Virus record (IMG/VR): IMGVR_UViG_3300025769_010750
Coordinates: 1-23,902 of that record
Strand: one strand, 5' to 3'
Source: a virus
DNA: 23,902 bases
Positions 23,532 to 23,902 of the stretch are shown piece after piece. Every line of letters starts with the position of its first letter. Within the stretch, counting starts at the first letter, position 1. Under the pieces are notes generated by a model. It saw only the letters and a list, made by a program, of their open reading frames with translations, ran no database searches and had not been told where the DNA came from. The position numbers and the translations under genes are program-made.

Positions 23532-23902
23532 ATGGATCACATTAAATTAACTGACGAACTACGTCAACAGCTTATGGAAGCTGCCGTTTGGAAGAACGAC
23601 GAGATTAGCTCTCGCCTTGACGAGTCCTCTGCCGTAGAGGAAGTTGAGGAGGCTGCTGATGGAACTCAAGAGGTAGTACACCCTTCTGGCAAAAAAACTA
23701 CAGTAACACATCAGCAGGCTGCGAACCGAGCTAAATACGCCAAGCTCGCCAAGGGTCAAATGCCAAAGAAACCAAGAGAAGTGGAGGACGACACCGAGTA
23801 CGAAGATGGTGATTACGCTGAGGAGCTTGAAGAAGCCGCTCACGTTTGCCCCCTTTGCGTCTCTCAGCTTGACGAGTCTATCGACGAGGAGCGCATCCTT
23901 GA
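23532..23902 (+). CDS. Acidic protein of unknown function, 3'-partial (possible head-morphogenesis protein)
   Basis: The frame is open from the ATG at 23532 to the window edge (123 full codons). It begins MDHIKLTDELRQQLMEAAVW, then an acidic stretch (LDESSAVEEVEEAAD), a basic Lys/Arg patch (residues about 65-85, RAKYAKLAKGQMPKKPRE), a second acidic stretch, and a HVCPLC element at residues 104-109 that could be half of a zinc site. LDES occurs twice (SRLDES, QLDESIDEE). The alternation of acidic and basic helices is common in phage scaffold or core proteins, but that is only a hint. Codon use differs from the left-hand genes: four of five arginines are CGN and GAG, GAC and GCC are frequent, as in highly expressed genes. 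It has its own ribosome binding site and possibly its own promoter. The end, and so the family, cannot be seen here. Confidence 0.82.
   Translation, partial: MDHIKLTDELRQQLMEAAVWKNDEISSRLDESSAVEEVEEAADGTQEVVHPSGKKTTVTHQQAANRAKYAKLAKGQMPKKPREVEDDTEYEDGDYAEELEEAAHVCPLCVSQLDESIDEERIL

Noticed and set aside
23559-23843. Antisense open frame with hydrophobic residues at the right end
   Set aside because: The sense frame has a good ribosome binding site and start, continues to the window edge and looks like a real acidic protein. Hydrophobic antisense sequence is the usual complement of Glu/Asp/Lys-rich codons.

Overview
This window is a late structural module of a contractile-tailed (myovirus-type) double-stranded DNA phage or a closely related prophage. 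Eleven genes, all on the + strand, lie almost end to end with junctions of -4 to +2 bases. Four consecutive recognisable genes (needle/spike, gp25/gpW wedge, gp6/gpJ wedge, gpI/gp7-like wedge) follow the V-W-J-I order of P2/Mu-type and T4-type baseplates. No host gene, tRNA, integrase, polymerase or lysis gene is present, so the host cannot be read from the sequence. The AT-leaning composition, AGA-rich arginine usage, very large baseplate genes and T4-like gp25/gp6 character suggest a large, probably aquatic, T4-like or jumbo-type phage. That lineage guess is inference.

Layout: bases 3-2234, a hub-like protein (gp27/gpD-like C-terminus), probably cut at its 5' end by the window; 2237-3433, a gp5/gpV-like needle with an OB-fold and a Gly-rich beta-helix but no lysozyme domain; 3435-6125, a large protein ending in a laminin-G/concanavalin-A-like lectin domain; 6125-6592, gp25; 6589-8187, gp6/Baseplate_J; 8187-12545, a giant gp7/tail-protein-I-like wedge protein; 12545-13603 and 13600-14205, two tandem genes that look like diverged paralogues; 14207-17644, a parallel beta-helix fibre or spike; 17644-20280, a second large protein sharing the beta-helix protein's N-terminal DN-[VI]-PL motif; 20283-23444, a 1053-residue protein with a Gly/Pro-rich front half interrupted by a six-cysteine insert. 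After the only real intergenic gap (87 bases, with a weak hairpin and a T4-late-like CTAAATA box), a short acidic gene with different codon use starts at 23532 and runs off the right end.

Working together, the hub, needle and three wedge proteins should build the central hub and the inner wedges of the baseplate. The lectin-domain protein, beta-helix protein and their neighbours are candidates for peripheral adhesins and their adaptors. Start-stop overlaps suggest one polycistronic late transcript with translational coupling. The most distinctive observations are the tandem paralogues, the shared N-terminal motif in two otherwise unlike proteins (a candidate docking module), the Gly/Pro protein with its cysteine insert and G-rich DNA tracts, and a perfect 14-bp inverted repeat inside the beta-helix gene. 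No defence system, CRISPR array, mobile element or diversity-generating retroelement was seen.
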